Positions 50,429 to 60,000 of a stretch of 64,000 nt of DNA are shown piece after piece. The stretch's first letter is position 1. Each line of letters starts with the position of its first letter. Position numbers and translations under genes: made by a program. The stretch is from NCBI GenBank assembly GCA_003142595.1, contig PLMU01000011.1, positions 4,713-68,712 of the forward strand, in the 5' to 3' direction. This DNA comes from Phycisphaerales bacterium. Its GTDB lineage: Bacteria > Planctomycetota > Phycisphaerae > Sedimentisphaerales > UBA12454. The notes below the pieces were generated by a model. It ran no database searches. It was not told the origin of the DNA and saw only the letters and a list, made by a program, of their open reading frames with translations.

Positions 50429-51286
50429 TTAAAATTTCCAGGTAAGATTCATTGCTAAGGCATCGGCAGAAGGTGTATGCTGATATTCAATACAGTAGAA
50501 AACGCTCTTGGTTAATTTTACCTCACTGCCGATATAGAGGCCAAATTGTCTCAAATTGTCAATATCATAAGAAGATTTGGTGATTCTGTGGACATCCTGT
50601 TCTGTAGTCTCTTCTCTACTGCCAGAAATATCGCTGGAGCCAAAATTAGCATAGTGCCAGAATGGACCGCCATAGATTGAGACTTTTTCCGTGAGGTGGT
50701 AGGTTGGACCTACCGCAATTTGCATTTCAGTTAACTTCAATTTAGCAGTTTCTGAAACGTCCTCTCCACCTCTCATACCATGAAATCTGGCTGTGGACTC
50801 AGCCCAGCTTATTTGGAATAATGCACCAATCTCCAATTTATCCTTATTGTAGAAAGTCTTTTTTGTTCCAAAGCCGTATGCAAAACCTGCGTCACCATCG
50901 TAATTTCTCGCTGAGGCACTTGAACCTGTTGGGAACAAATTGTCGCTCCAATCAGCGCTCATTCCTCCCAGTCGCACAAAAACTTCCCAGTCGTCTGTTA
51001 TACCATAACCAATATTGCCGTAAACTTTGTCCATATCCAATTTGACCTTGAATGGTGCAACTTTGCTTGAACTTTCACTAAATACCCCGTCAAGAACAAT
51101 TGTAGTCACTGTTTCGTACCCATCCATTTTTAGTTTCATTCTGGTGTGTGAGTAATCAGCCCCTAAACCGAACTTTCCCTTACTCAGACCAGCCGTAGGC
51201 GGGCCCATTGGATCCAGCGCAAAAGCTGCTGAGCCAATCAGACCAACCAACACAAAAACGATAATTAACAGTAATTTCTTTTGCAT
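50429..51286 (-). CDS. Outer-membrane beta-barrel-like protein
   Basis: 285 residues. A signal peptide (MQKKLLLIIVFVLVGLIGSA, cut after AFA) is followed by alternating hydrophobic/polar strands with Gly and aromatic residues (KFGLGADYSHTRMKLKMDGY, DWEVFVRLGGMSADW, FGLYIGSEVKLTKSVFYCIE) and ends with LTWKF. A terminal aromatic residue is the BAM recognition signal of outer-membrane barrels. The ATG at 51286 is preferred over 51301 because AAGGTG lies six bases upstream. Possibly a small porin or assembly marker; exact role unknown. Confidence 0.7.
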   Translation of the reverse strand: MQKKLLLIIVFVLVGLIGSAAFALDPMGPPTAGLSKGKFGLGADYSHTRMKLKMDGYETVTTIVLDGVFSESSSKVAPFKVKLDMDKVYGNIGYGITDDWEVFVRLGGMSADWSDNLFPTGSSASARNYDGDAGFAYGFGTKKTFYNKDKLEIGALFQISWAESTARFHGMRGGEDVSETAKLKLTEMQIAVGPTYHLTEKVSIYGGPFWHYANFGSSDISGSREETTEQDVHRITKSSYDIDNLRQFGLYIGSEVKLTKSVFYCIEYQHTPSADALAMNLTWKF

Positions 51287-51301
51287 AATCACACCTTTCA
51301 T

Positions 51302-51424
51302 ATGGGAACAATTTCAAACAAAAAACCGTGTTTTTTCTAAATTTTTTATCGGTGCTTTTTCAATAGAACTATATTACTGATTCCATGGGAACAATTTCAA
51401 GCAAAAAATCGTGTTTTTTACTAA
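51302..51424 (-). repeat. Two ~40-bp direct repeats flanking a PEP-CTERM tail remnant
   Basis: Copies at 51302-51340 and 51385-51424 differ at few positions. Between them (51346-51384, minus strand) lies a decayed coding end reading GISNIVLLKKHR then stop, clearly related to the tail GIGSIVLLQKRR of the protein at 47936. The arrangement marks a deletion or duplication in the PEP-CTERM cluster. A GC-rich hairpin (51438-51457) follows. No gene in 51425-51658. Confidence 0.55.
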
Positions 51425-51658
51425 TTTCTCGGGAGTCCCCCGCCTGTGAAGGCGGGGCTTGAATGTTAAATTTTGTTAAGTTTATTGCCTATAAAAAACT
51501 GTAGTTTTCTGTAAATTCTAAATGTTATCTTTTATTAGTATTTTAAAAACGGATTCAACGTGTCCACAATTCAAAAAATGATATATCTTTCTTGGCAGCC
51601 TATTGCTTTCAAGACCGGCGGCGGGTCTGGGGGCGTTAGGGTCGTCTTTAGGGGATTT

Positions 51659-52126
51659 TCACTTTGTTCCGTCTGCTGCGTTATTGCTATGCGTATCGTC
51701 AGTACCAGTCTTATTTAAGTGTATGGCCATACGTCTAAGCTCTTCACGGTCTTCATCGGTTAATTTAATAGGCTCTGGAGTATTATTGTTGTTGATATTG
51801 TCCGTAAAATCGGCTTCAGACTTGCCTAATAATTCTGAAGCTCTTAACCTGTCCGGCAATGGTTTGCCAGTATCGTTCATAATCTGCGTCCAAAACTCCT
51901 GCCGCTGCTGTCTTGTCGCTATGTCGCAGGGTCTTATCTCAGTTTCCTGCCGTTTTTTGATAAGTTCTAAAATGTTGCTTTTTGTAGCCAGTCGGCGGCA
52001 ATATTGATATGTTAATCCAGCTTTTTCAGCCGCTTCTTTGATATTACCCGCAAAACAATCAACAAACTTCTGCTGCTTCAGGGTAAGGTTTCTCGTAACT
52101 GGTTTAAGTGTTTCTGTTTCGTTCAT
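51659..52126 (-). CDS. Terminase small-subunit-like protein
   Basis: 155 residues. LTLKQQKFVDCFAGNIKEAA and EKAGLTYQYCRRLATKSNIL form the helix-turn-helix DNA-binding domain of phage terminase small subunits. PLPDRLRASELLGKSEADFT is the usual C-terminal motif, and a polar tail follows. It would recognise packaging sites on phage DNA. The ATG at 52126 (GGAG 12 bases upstream) is preferred to 52156. No large terminase, portal or capsid gene is nearby. A truncated relative lies at 47541. Confidence 0.68.
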   Translation of the reverse strand: MNETETLKPVTRNLTLKQQKFVDCFAGNIKEAAEKAGLTYQYCRRLATKSNILELIKKRQETEIRPCDIATRQQRQEFWTQIMNDTGKPLPDRLRASELLGKSEADFTDNINNNNTPEPIKLTDEDREELRRMAIHLNKTGTDDTHSNNAADGTK

Positions 52127-52412
52127 AATCAATTCTCCATAAATTTTATCGCCCATTAATTCTCCAAAGCCGTGAGAAAATATGCTTCTGGCGAGAAACG
52201 GTCTTTGAATGCGTCTTTGTAGAAATTTATACTCCTCTCTCCCTTATCAATGCTATAATCTCTGTTTGATATGTTCCGACAGGTTCGGCCAAGCGAAAAT
52301 TACCTGCTCAATTTCGGGGTGATTTTGCAGGAGTTTACACAAACTGGCACACAAATCAGCCTCTTGACTTTTTATAAGTTCTTTGTTATTAAATGGTTCT
52401 GTGTTTTCCTTA

Positions 52413-52440
52413 AGGAGTTCGATTCTCCTTGGGGGTATTT
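52413..52440 (+). repeat. attR-like direct repeat
   Basis: An exact copy of the 3' end of tRNA-Glu (45728-45755), 38 bases before tadA. The spacer 52157-52412 has no gene I can support, although a forward frame open across 52271-52440 could be the relic tail of a lost gene. Confidence 0.75.
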
Positions 52441-52477
52441 TTTATCGAATCGAACAACAAATTTCCTCTTAAACAAA

Positions 52478-52954
52478 ATGGATGAAAAACAAGACCAGCA
52501 ATTTATGCGAGCGGCAATCGACCAGGCTTATATCGCCCTGGAAAATGATGATGTGCCGGTCGGAGCGGTCATAGTTCACCAAAATCAAATTATCGCCAAA
52601 GGCTGCAATCAGCGGCATCAACTCAACGACCCAACGGCTCATGCGGAAATTATCGCGCTTACGGCCGCGGCCGAGCATATCGGCCACTGGCGATTGCATA
52701 ACTGCACGATTTATGTTACACTTGAGCCCTGCTCAATGTGCGCAGGGGCACTTGTCCTTGCGAGAATCGAAAGATTAGTTTTCGGCTGCGACGACCCCAA
52801 AACGGGCGCCTGCGGCAGTTTGTATAATATCGTGCAGGACAAACGGCTAAACCATAGAGTCGAAATAACCAAGGGTGTTCTGGCTGAAGACTGCTCAAAA
52901 ATTCTGCAGGACTTCTTCCGTGTAAAAAGAGAACGAAGCGATAACGAGTTTTAA
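52478..52954 (+). CDS. tadA: tRNA-specific adenosine deaminase TadA
   Basis: 158 residues. The zinc-dependent deaminase motifs are complete: [12 protein letters not shown] with the catalytic Glu, and [20 protein letters not shown] with both zinc Cys. It converts A34 of tRNA-Arg(ACG) to inosine. The frame continues upstream to 52271, but the ATG at 52478 matches the family N-terminus ([20 protein letters not shown]). It lies between the island end and tRNA-Ser. Confidence 0.9.
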   Translation: MDEKQDQQFMRAAIDQAYIALENDDVPVGAVIVHQNQIIAKGCNQRHQLNDPTAHAEIIALTAAAEHIGHWRLHNCTIYVTLEPCSMCAGALVLARIERLVFGCDDPKTGACGSLYNIVQDKRLNHRVEITKGVLAEDCSKILQDFFRVKRERSDNEF

Positions 52955-52970
52955 AATAAAAATCAGCGAT

Positions 52971-52985
52971 TCCGCCTTAGGCGGA
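52971..52985. repeat. Short palindrome between tadA and tRNA-Ser
   Basis: Six perfect pairs (52971-52976 with 52980-52985) around a 3-base loop. One of the small hairpin repeats scattered through the window; no T-run follows. Confidence 0.35.
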
Positions 52986-52993
52986 TAATTTAT

Positions 52994-53082
52994 GGAGAGG
53001 TGTCGGAGCGGCTGATCGAGCACGCTTGGAAAGCGTGTGTACGGTGTAAACCGTACCGCGGGTTCGAATCCCGCCCTCTCCG
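52994..53082 (+). tRNA. tRNA-Ser (GGA anticodon)
   Basis: An 89-base class II tRNA: acceptor GGAGAGG with CCTCTCC, discriminator G, anticodon arm with loop containing GGA, long variable arm (TACGGTG...CACCGTA-like pairing) and T-loop TTCGAAT. CCA is not encoded. A run of six T residues directly follows. Confidence 0.92.
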
Positions 53083-53654
53083 TTTTTTCTTTATCCACCA
53101 AAATAACGTTCATAAATTATTATAACTCAGGCAGTTGCGGATTGTTGCTTATTTTAGACTCCTCCGTTGCCATTAAGTTGCCCTTAGTTTGGTCAAATAT
53201 ATCGAAGAAATGGATGATGCCGATAGGGCAGTGGAAGGCTGCCTTGAGCCAGTTTTCGATTAGATTTGCCGACGGATTTGAACTGTAGGAAAAAGGAGCC
53301 CGTTTTCAGCGGAACTGATTTGTTGAGTTTATCGCTTATAAGCCAAAACAGAAAAAGCTCCGGCAGCGATAACATATGCGGGGGTTTTCTGTTCCGGCAT
53401 CGGCCTGACGCTCGGGTTGCTCTCCAGCAGAGCCTTATCCTTCAGAGCGATATGGACAAACTAAGGGAAATGAACTATAATAAGAGTAAATTGGAGCTGC
53501 GTAGCGTATTACGCAGCGAATCGTTAAGGCCATTTATACAGTTAAATGAACAGACCCGCAGGATAAGTTATAACTCTCGCCAGCTTTTTCAAGACCAATT
53601 TCATTGCCTATATCTAAGATTTTACACTATTTAATTACCTACAAATGTTCTCTA

Positions 53655-53760
53655 AACGTGTTTGAATATATGCAGCGATATTTTGATTATTACAACAATC
53701 ATCGTTCGCACAGCAACCTGGGCTATCGAATACCGTCGGAGGTATACTTCGAAGGACACG
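53655..53760 (+). pseudogene. IS3-family transposase OrfB fragment
   Basis: About 35 codons in frame read NVFEYMQRYFDYYNNHRSHS and then NLGYRIPSEVYF, the C-terminal motif of IS3/IS2-type integrase domains. The catalytic core is missing upstream. It differs from the intact IS at 17430, so it comes from another element. The rest of the gap 53083-53960 contains short open frames without recognisable content, probably decayed DNA. Confidence 0.65.
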
Positions 53761-53960
53761 ATTCGCTTTGCCCCGCTTATATAAAGCAAAAATTGGTCTT
53801 GACAATGGGTACCACAGAAACAGCACTGCATCAGGACTACAAGTTAAATACCCTTTATGAAATTCAAATTACAGCTACCGAATTTCTAAGGATTTCTGAA
53901 GTCCGGATTGCCGATGCCCAAGGGAAACAATAGGCGAACAGTTCTGTCTTTTGTGATTGC

Positions 53961-54004
53961 AAAAAAAAAGACTTACGCCTGTTTAATTGCAGGCGTAAGT
54001 CTTT
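53961..54004 (-). terminator. Rho-independent terminator of the tpsBA operon
   Basis: A perfect 13-pair stem, extended by A-T pairs (about 53967-53981 with 53990-54004). On the minus strand it is followed by a long T-run (53961-53969). It lies 18 bases after the tpsA stop. Confidence 0.9.
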
Positions 54005-54021
54005 GGTTTTAGTCTTTGGTT

Positions 54022-57000
54022 TTAGTTTGACAAGCTTGCTATGGGGCCAATCTTGGATTTTCCGAGCTGAGCCTGAATATACATATAGATGTTTTCATTT
54101 TCAGCCTTAGTTAGATTGCTGCCGTATTTTTCAAGAACAAAAGCTGTAGAGTCTCCTACTGGCGCGCCCAGTTCGGTATCGAGTACTTTTGCGTACTCAA
54201 CGAAAGCATCAACATATTCCATTGCAGTTGCGTATTGCGGCATATCAGGATTGTTTTTATAGTCGGCAAACGCATTGGCTATCATTGCTCCCATTTCAGG
54301 AGAATACGGTGTATTGGCAGGTGCAAGCTGGTTAAAGACCTGAACCATAGCGGCCATGTGCTGGCCTTGCGAGTCTTTGAGGATGCCAGCATAGTTTACG
54401 ACCTTTTTACAAGCCTCACAAGGTTGCGTATCCGGAGTGTCGGTAAGAGAATTTCCAATCGCGACCTGGATGTCTGCGGGATTGATTCCAAGCTCCATAG
54501 CAACAGCACCCATCAGTTCGGGACATCCCGATATCTCCGGCAATCTTATGACAGGCAAAGGTGCCGCCGATAATATTGGTTTGATTTCTTCTGCAGTTAC
54601 AGTAACTGTAACAGTGCCATTACCATACTCAGGAACCACGCTGCTGATCTCACCATTCACAAACATATATTTATTCTGGCCATCCCATACATTGATAGTA
54701 AACTCTTCGCTGCCTACATAGCCTTGTGCCGGTGTATAAATCCACTTAGTGCCGTCAAATTCAAGTTTGCCGCCGGCTGAACCGTTATAAGTACCAATTA
54801 TATGACTTAGAGTATCGAGACCATTATCCTGGTCAACAACGCCTACAGGTTTGCTAACTCCATTTTGGGTTACTGTAAGAGCGGTTCCCTCCGGTGTACT
54901 TCCAAGATCGCCACTGCCGGTCGGTAAAGTATCGGTTATTGCAACTTTCAGTGTTCCGGTACGAACAACAGGGGTTGCTGTAGCACTTACTATGCTTTTA
55001 TCGTTAACTGTATACTCAAAGCTGTCCGGCGTACCTCCAGTAACATAACCATCAAGAGGATGGTAGGTTACGATATTTCCGGAGATGCTTGGGGTGCCAG
55101 TGTGAGGAGTAGGGCCATCACCCAGACCCAGCACTAAGTCCTCAGGCGAACCATCGATATCCGTTATTATTGGATTAGTACCCAAAACGAATTTAGCATC
55201 CGGTGCGCCATTCGTAGTTGTTACCATATGGATCGTAGTGTCAGCATTACCTGGTACAGGCAGGAAGTTTGTAACGTCGATCGTCACCTTTGCGATATTT
55301 GTAGAATGTATCGTTACGCCATTTACCACTTTTTCGGCTTGGTATGTAAAGGTGTCAGTGTAAATCGCTGGATTAACAGGATTGCCAGCCGCATCAACAA
55401 TGCCATCCCATACGAATACAGCACCTTTTGGTGGGGTATATATGAATCCCTGTATGGCACCACCATGGTCATCCGTTCCAATTACTCCCAATGTCCATTT
55501 GCCGCCGCCTTGGGTTGCATTGATAATTTCACCATTATAAAGCCGCAATAGACTATCATCATTTGCCAGCACATCGACAGGATGATCCTCTGTACTCCAA
55601 CTTATGGTATCGAAATCATCTGCTATCAAGAAGTTCTGCGGCACAAGAACCCATGCCCTGCCATCGGTAATGACCGGATTTCTACTAGGATCAAGACCGG
55701 CACCACGCAATATGTATGCATAGCCAGGCGGGAAAGGTAAAGGATTACCGTTAAGTATATCAAGTGCATAAGGCAGACGTCCGACGGCACCTTCAAGCCA
55801 TTCTGTTATACGAGAGCATACTTCCAGTCTGTCACCAACATTACCGCTTGCTAATGAGGCTTCAAACGGACCACCGGGGACTCCGCCATCAAAAGTTACA
55901 TTTGTCTTTGCATCGATGACCATTGCTCCCTTTGGTACAAGCTCGCATTGCGGTTCTACTGCCACAGCAGCCATAATCTGTCCTTGTTGCCCAATAGGCT
56001 CCTCAATAGGCTTGCAGGACATAATTGAAACTGGTGCACTGACATCTACATCGCCGTTCAGACTCGCAACATAAATCGCTAAATCAAACGGGACGCCCTG
56101 ATTTCTTGGGTATGCGCCCGGCAGCGGAATATCAGCAGGAACATCAAGGAAATCGATAGCTGCACGGTCATCAACATCATCATAGTACTTTCCATAAGCA
56201 TGCAACTGGGCACCTGAGCCTATATTCAGGCTCTCATGACTCATAATCACAATTGCCGCCCTCGGAACTAATCCGCCGCCTTCAACTGCAAATGGGTCAT
56301 AATCTTTGCCATATATTCCGGCATCATAAATGCCGGTTTGAGCGGAATGGTTGGAACTGCCTTTTATGGAAACATTAATTGTATCGTCGGCACCACCACT
56401 TGTGTAAATCTTGCCGTTCTTAGAATAAACGGCCACGCCGCCGGTAGGCCTGCACCAATCATCGCCGTCGTCAAATGTCGTCAGGTCACCGCTGATTTGA
56501 ACGTCGCCCTGACCAATAATCCACAGGTTGCCCAGACAAGTGCTTGCAGCAGGCTGCCCATCAGTACTATTATGGCGGAGGTCCACAGCAAAGGTCGGCG
56601 AACCGCCAATCAGCCACATATCGCCTTCGGTAACCTTGTGGATAAAGCCTTGAGCGGTAAGTGTGCCAGTCTGGGCTTTTATTGTTTGTGTGTCAGAACC
56701 GTTAACGACGGTATTATCGTTCAGTGAAACATTCCCATAGGCGATTACATCGCCGCCAAGATAAGTCGTACTATCCGATGAATAAATATTGATGCTGCCC
56801 TTTGTCGAAGTAAGATCACTCTTGGCTATCATATCACTGCCAGCGTTCAAAGTCATGTCCTGAACAGTCGTCACAGCACCGCCAAGGATAACATTGTGAC
56901 CTGCCTGTACTGTCAAATTACCAAGACCATCCAACGTCTTGCCATCTGCCAGAATCGCATCATGGCCGGCATCAATTATCACACCGTCATCTGCGACTGT

Positions 57001-60000
57001 TTTGTTGTTGAGATAAATATCACTGCCTGCTTTTACGTCAGCTGGCGCAAACATATCAGCAGACTTGTGTATGTTAATAGTTGAATCGCCCGCTGTCATA
57101 TTAATCGTGCCGACTGCTACAAGTCCATTAACATTAAGATTACCAGTGCCGTCATTGTCTAAATCAGCGTTCAGGGTCATATCACCACCAGCGGTGGCAA
57201 TATCCTGAAGATTAATAGATTCGTCTGCGGAAACCTCCATTTTGCCAGTCTGTGCCATTAATGTACTATAAGCATTTATATAGCTATTACCATATATAAG
57301 TGCATCAGCCTTCAAAATCAAGTCAGTGTGTGCGTCAACAGCACCGGATAAATTGATGTACCAATCGGAAAAAACATCTATCTTGCCAGTCTGGGCCGTT
57401 AATGTACTATAAGCATTTATATGGCTGTCATCATATGTAAGTGCATCGGCCTTCAAAATCAAGTCAGTGTATGCGTCAACAGCACCGTATAACTTTATGT
57501 ACCAATCGGAAAAAACATCTATCTTGCCATCTTCAGATGTAAGGGGACCATAAGCATTAACATGACCCATGTCGCCACCGCTTACACCGCTTACCAGGAT
57601 ATCATTCTTGGCTTTTACTGCACCATCAAGGTCAACTCCAACGCCCGAGATATCAATTTTACCACCCATATTAGTTATTGTGCTCTTGGCATGTATATTG
57701 CCAATACTGTCCGTATCCGCGTCAGCATCAATTTTTAAATCTCCATTTGTAACAACTGATGTTGTTACAGCTCCTCCGAGAGTAATGTCTCGGTCAGCTT
57801 CAACAGTCAGGGCACCGTTACCAGTTAGGGTCTTGCCGTCTGCCAGAATAACATCATGACCAGCATCAATTATCACGCCATCATCCGCTATCGTGTTGTT
57901 ATGTAATGTAATATCTCCAACGGCTGTATCATTGCCGTGCAGATAGGTCGTAAAATCTGACGAATATATGTCTATATTTCTGCCTGCATTTAAGACATCG
58001 GCATGTACATCCTTGCCGGCTGTTAAGGTTATATTTTTTGCTGCTGTCGCCTTATCATGCAGATATATGCTCCCATTAGAAGTATAAGGTTCCGTGCCAC
58101 CTGTGAAAGTCGGACCTGTTACAGATGGAGTTCCGTTAAAGCCATCTGCTGTAATTGTAATACCGCCGCCTGAAGTAAGTTCACCGGTAACATCAACATC
58201 GCCACCAGCAATAATCTGATCTCCAGGATGGCTTAACTTCCACAGCCCATGAGCATAAAGTGTCATATCGTGACCAGACTGTGCACCTTGGAGATAAACG
58301 TTAGTGCCTTCAATATACATTGTTCCAACAGCATCCAGGAAACCATGAGCAACTACATTATTGCCCCAATAGTTGTCTGTATCGGCATGAAGCGTCATAT
58401 CTCCACCGGAACTGATATTTTGGGCATCAATACCATGTTTTGCCTCAATATCAACGTTGCCCTTATCAGCCGTTATATCTTTGCCGGCTATTACGTTATA
58501 ACCGGCCGTTACGCCTATGTTGCCATTCTTGGCCCACAGCGACTTGGTTGCATCTGTACCGCTATTACCTAAAGTTATGCTGCCGCCGTTACCGACAAGA
58601 GTAATGTTTTGATTCGCTGTCGCACCTATTGAATGCCATTTATCTGCGGCATTTGCTAATTTTGTTTCATCTGCTGTAACAGAGCTATTATCGCTGATCA
58701 GCGTAAGGTCTGTGTTTGTTTGATTGGCAAAGGTATAGTTCTTCAAATTCAAATCCAGTCCCTGATGCATTGTCAGTGTGCTGCCCGTAACGCTTATAAC
58801 AGTGTCCGGAGCAACTATCTCGTTACCGGCCCACAACGTCAGAGCATGCGTGCCGGTCAATACCGAGCAATATCCCGGATATCCAATAGGATCAGTTGCT
58901 GTTCCTCCATTTTGGAGAAGGATATTTTTGCCGGCTTTAAGCGTTATACCATTGCCTGTATATGTGTCGTTGAAAAGCGAAAGATTACCACTTACGGCGG
59001 TAACATCGCCATCCAAAGTTATCGTACCTGGATAATAGTTATCCTCATAATATCCTGTATCTGAAATCACAATATCGCCGCCTGCAGTGAGAGTTTTCTT
59101 GGCCCATACATTGCCCCAGTCCGGAGTAGTGTCAGACTCGCATTGCCTGCCTGTTATGGTTATATCTTTGCCGGCTGTTACGGTATCGCCGAACACAATG
59201 TCATTACCCGAAATCTGTATATTGCCGCCCGCACTGAGAGGGGCGTTGGAATACATAAAATCATGTTCATCTTTAGGTGCGGATATGATGTGATCCTTAT
59301 CAGCAATGATATCCATATCGCCGCCGGTTTGAATAGTACCGTTTATGATGATATAATCCTTGGCATTCAGTGCAATTTTCCCGTTGCCGGTATTAGTGAT
59401 TGGAGCACCAGCCTCTACCTCTATGTAAGTTCCTGCGTTAAATGTTAGGGTTCTTGGACTGTTATAGATTAGATCGTTCATGACTTTGATCCAACCACCC
59501 GTAGTAGCCAGCGTGACATCGGTTGTATTACCATTAAGAAGATTTGCCAACTCCCCTGTATTCCAATTCCAATTTGAACCAGAAAAATCGTTGCCGCTAA
59601 TGCTTATCGACAAGTTAGTTGGGTCTATCAAAAACATACCCGTTTCACCATGAGGTGCTCGTGTATCAACAGCTGGAATTGATGACAGTGATGTCTTGGC
59701 GGAGACCTCGACAAAACCGCCATTACCGGACAGGCTTCCGCCTTTGGCTTCAACTACTGCGCCATCGTGGAAAAGTGCAGTATCGGGCGAATATATGATG
59801 ACTTCGCCGCCGTTGCCGTTTGTCCCGGCATTTGCAGTGGTCCTGCTATCGGAGCCAAGAGCAACCATATCGCCGGCAGTTAAACTAACACTACCGCTAC
59901 CGGCATTGATCGTGCCAAGCTGGGCAACCCGACCGTTACCACCATCAACTTTAACCGCTTTGGTATCAGTATTCATGGCGGCCGAGTAAATATCGCCTGC

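Larger units (their letters stand above)
45728..52440. mobile_element. tRNA-Glu-integrated genomic island, ~6.7 kb, degenerate
   Basis: Bounded by 28-bp direct repeats derived from the 3' end of tRNA-Glu. Content differs from the flanking core genes: small membrane proteins without homologues I recognise, two terminase-small-subunit-like genes, PEP-CTERM proteins and their pseudogenes, an outer-membrane protein, and several internal repeats. No integrase, capsid, portal or replication gene is visible, so it is either a decayed element or one mobilised in trans. Without it, the order would be tRNA-Met, tRNA-Glu, tadA, tRNA-Ser. Confidence 0.65.

Noticed and set aside
51603-52007. 134-residue forward frame opposite the terminase-like gene
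   Set aside because: The minus strand carries the recognisable helix-turn-helix and terminase C-terminal motif, so the forward frame is the shadow.
52271-52477. N-terminal extension of TadA or tail of a lost integrase
   Set aside because: The sequence before the ATG at 52478 does not resemble TadA and contains the att repeat. An integrase relic is possible, but nothing in the short stretch identifies one.
53266-53634. 122-residue forward frame after tRNA-Ser
   Set aside because: No ribosome site, no domain, and it lies in DNA that looks decayed next to an IS3 fragment.
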